6,443 nt of DNA from assembly GCA_947470205.1 (NCBI GenBank), contig CANISK010000089.1, positions 1-6,443 on the forward strand, given 5' to 3'. Position 1 is the stretch's first letter. Each line of letters begins with the position of its first letter. Source of the DNA: Neisseriaceae bacterium. GTDB taxonomy: Bacteria > Pseudomonadota > Gammaproteobacteria > Burkholderiales > UBA11063. Below are positions 6,223 to 6,443 of this stretch, one piece after another. The position numbers were made by a program, and so were the translations under genes. Below the pieces are notes generated by a model. That model was given only the letters and a program-made list of their open reading frames with translations. It did not search any database and was not told where the DNA came from.

Positions 6223-6418
6223 TAGACTTCTTGCATAACCTCATAAAATACTAATTCGACATAAGAAATCAATAAATGTTGTCATTCCCGCGTAGGCGGG
6301 AATCCAGTTTTACAACATCCAACATTCATTTTAAAAGGTGACTATCTACATTGAATGGATTCCCGCCTACGCGGGAATGACATAAATTGGCACTTTTATA
6401 GGTTATGCAAGAAGTCTA
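6223..6418. mobile_element. MITE-like element, complete copy with 19-bp terminal inverted repeats
   Basis: The ends are perfect 19-bp inverted repeats: TAGACTTCTTGCATAACCT at 6223-6241 and its reverse complement at 6400-6418. The match continues into ATAAAA after a 1-nt indel. If the ends are AGACTTC...GAAGTCT (6224-6417), the flanks are AAT on both sides (6221-6223 and 6418-6420), a 3-bp target duplication. If they are GACTTC...GAAGTC, the duplication is TA. At about 195 bp it has no coding capacity. The interior holds a second, longer inverted repeat built from two dRS3-like palindromes. Short ends starting AGAC/GAGAC and small AT-rich duplications recall IS5-type elements, but the parent IS is not in the window and the family is a guess. 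Confidence 0.85.
6281..6381. repeat. Inner 26-bp perfect inverted repeat built of two dRS3-like palindromes
   Basis: Positions 6281-6306 and 6356-6381 are exact reverse complements over 26 nt, separated by 49 nt. Each arm contains one ATTCCC-N8-GGGAAT unit (6284-6303 and 6359-6378), itself nearly palindromic (arms 8-9 bp around GTAG or CTAC). Either strand could therefore fold into one long hairpin or two small ones. In RNA the long hairpin would be very stable for such an AT-rich genome. Confidence 0.85.
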
Positions 6419-6443
6419 ATAAAGCATATAAGTTTAGGTTGCT

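Overview
The window is AT-rich DNA from a Gram-negative proteobacterium. It carries a head-to-tail lptF-lptG pair (lipopolysaccharide export), a YafS-like methyltransferase and Neisseria-type ATTCCC-N8-GGGAAT (dRS3-like) repeats. The LptF sequence and the N-terminal motif of the methyltransferase resemble betaproteobacterial homologues as I remember them. Together with the low GC, gene remnants, small mobile repeats and a large orphan hydrophilic protein, this suggests a host-associated, possibly endosymbiotic, beta- or gammaproteobacterium. I cannot name the species.

Layout, left to right. (1) 1-145 is the right part of a MITE-like element cut by the window edge. (2) 130-722 is a scrap zone. 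It holds a minus-strand reading-frame fragment (130-432) that ends inside the MITE terminus, then a plus-strand C-terminal remnant of leucyl aminopeptidase PepA (about 455-676), then a degenerate dRS3-like repeat (696-722). (3) 723-913 is non-coding, with a possible extended -10 promoter at 870-878. (4) 914-3096 is lptF-lptG, overlapping by an ATGA, encoding the two membrane subunits of the LptB2FG LPS extractor. (5) 3031-5199 (minus) is a 722-aa unrecognised, Asn/Gln/Lys-rich, coiled-coil-prone protein. It converges on and overlaps the 3' end of lptG and carries a G10 homopolymer near its own 3' end. (6) 5200-5454 is its upstream region, with a good SD, a plausible -35/-10 and an inverted repeat over the start region. 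(7) 5455-6150 (minus) is a YafS-like SAM methyltransferase with an extended -10 promoter at 6180-6188. (8) 6223-6418 is a complete copy of the MITE-like element, in the same orientation as the left copy. (9) 6419-6443 shows nothing recognisable.

Functionally, lptF-lptG is the conserved core, supplying LPS to the outer membrane with LptB and LptC encoded elsewhere. The methyltransferase is a conserved stand-alone gene. The rest is accessory: two near-identical 145-bp repeats in direct orientation bracket the segment, and between them lie gene debris and an orphan protein whose C terminus could be switched by slippage at the G10 tract. The most interesting signals are that tract with its lptG overlap, the nested-palindrome MITE family, and the PepA remnant, whose orientation relative to lptF suggests an old rearrangement.
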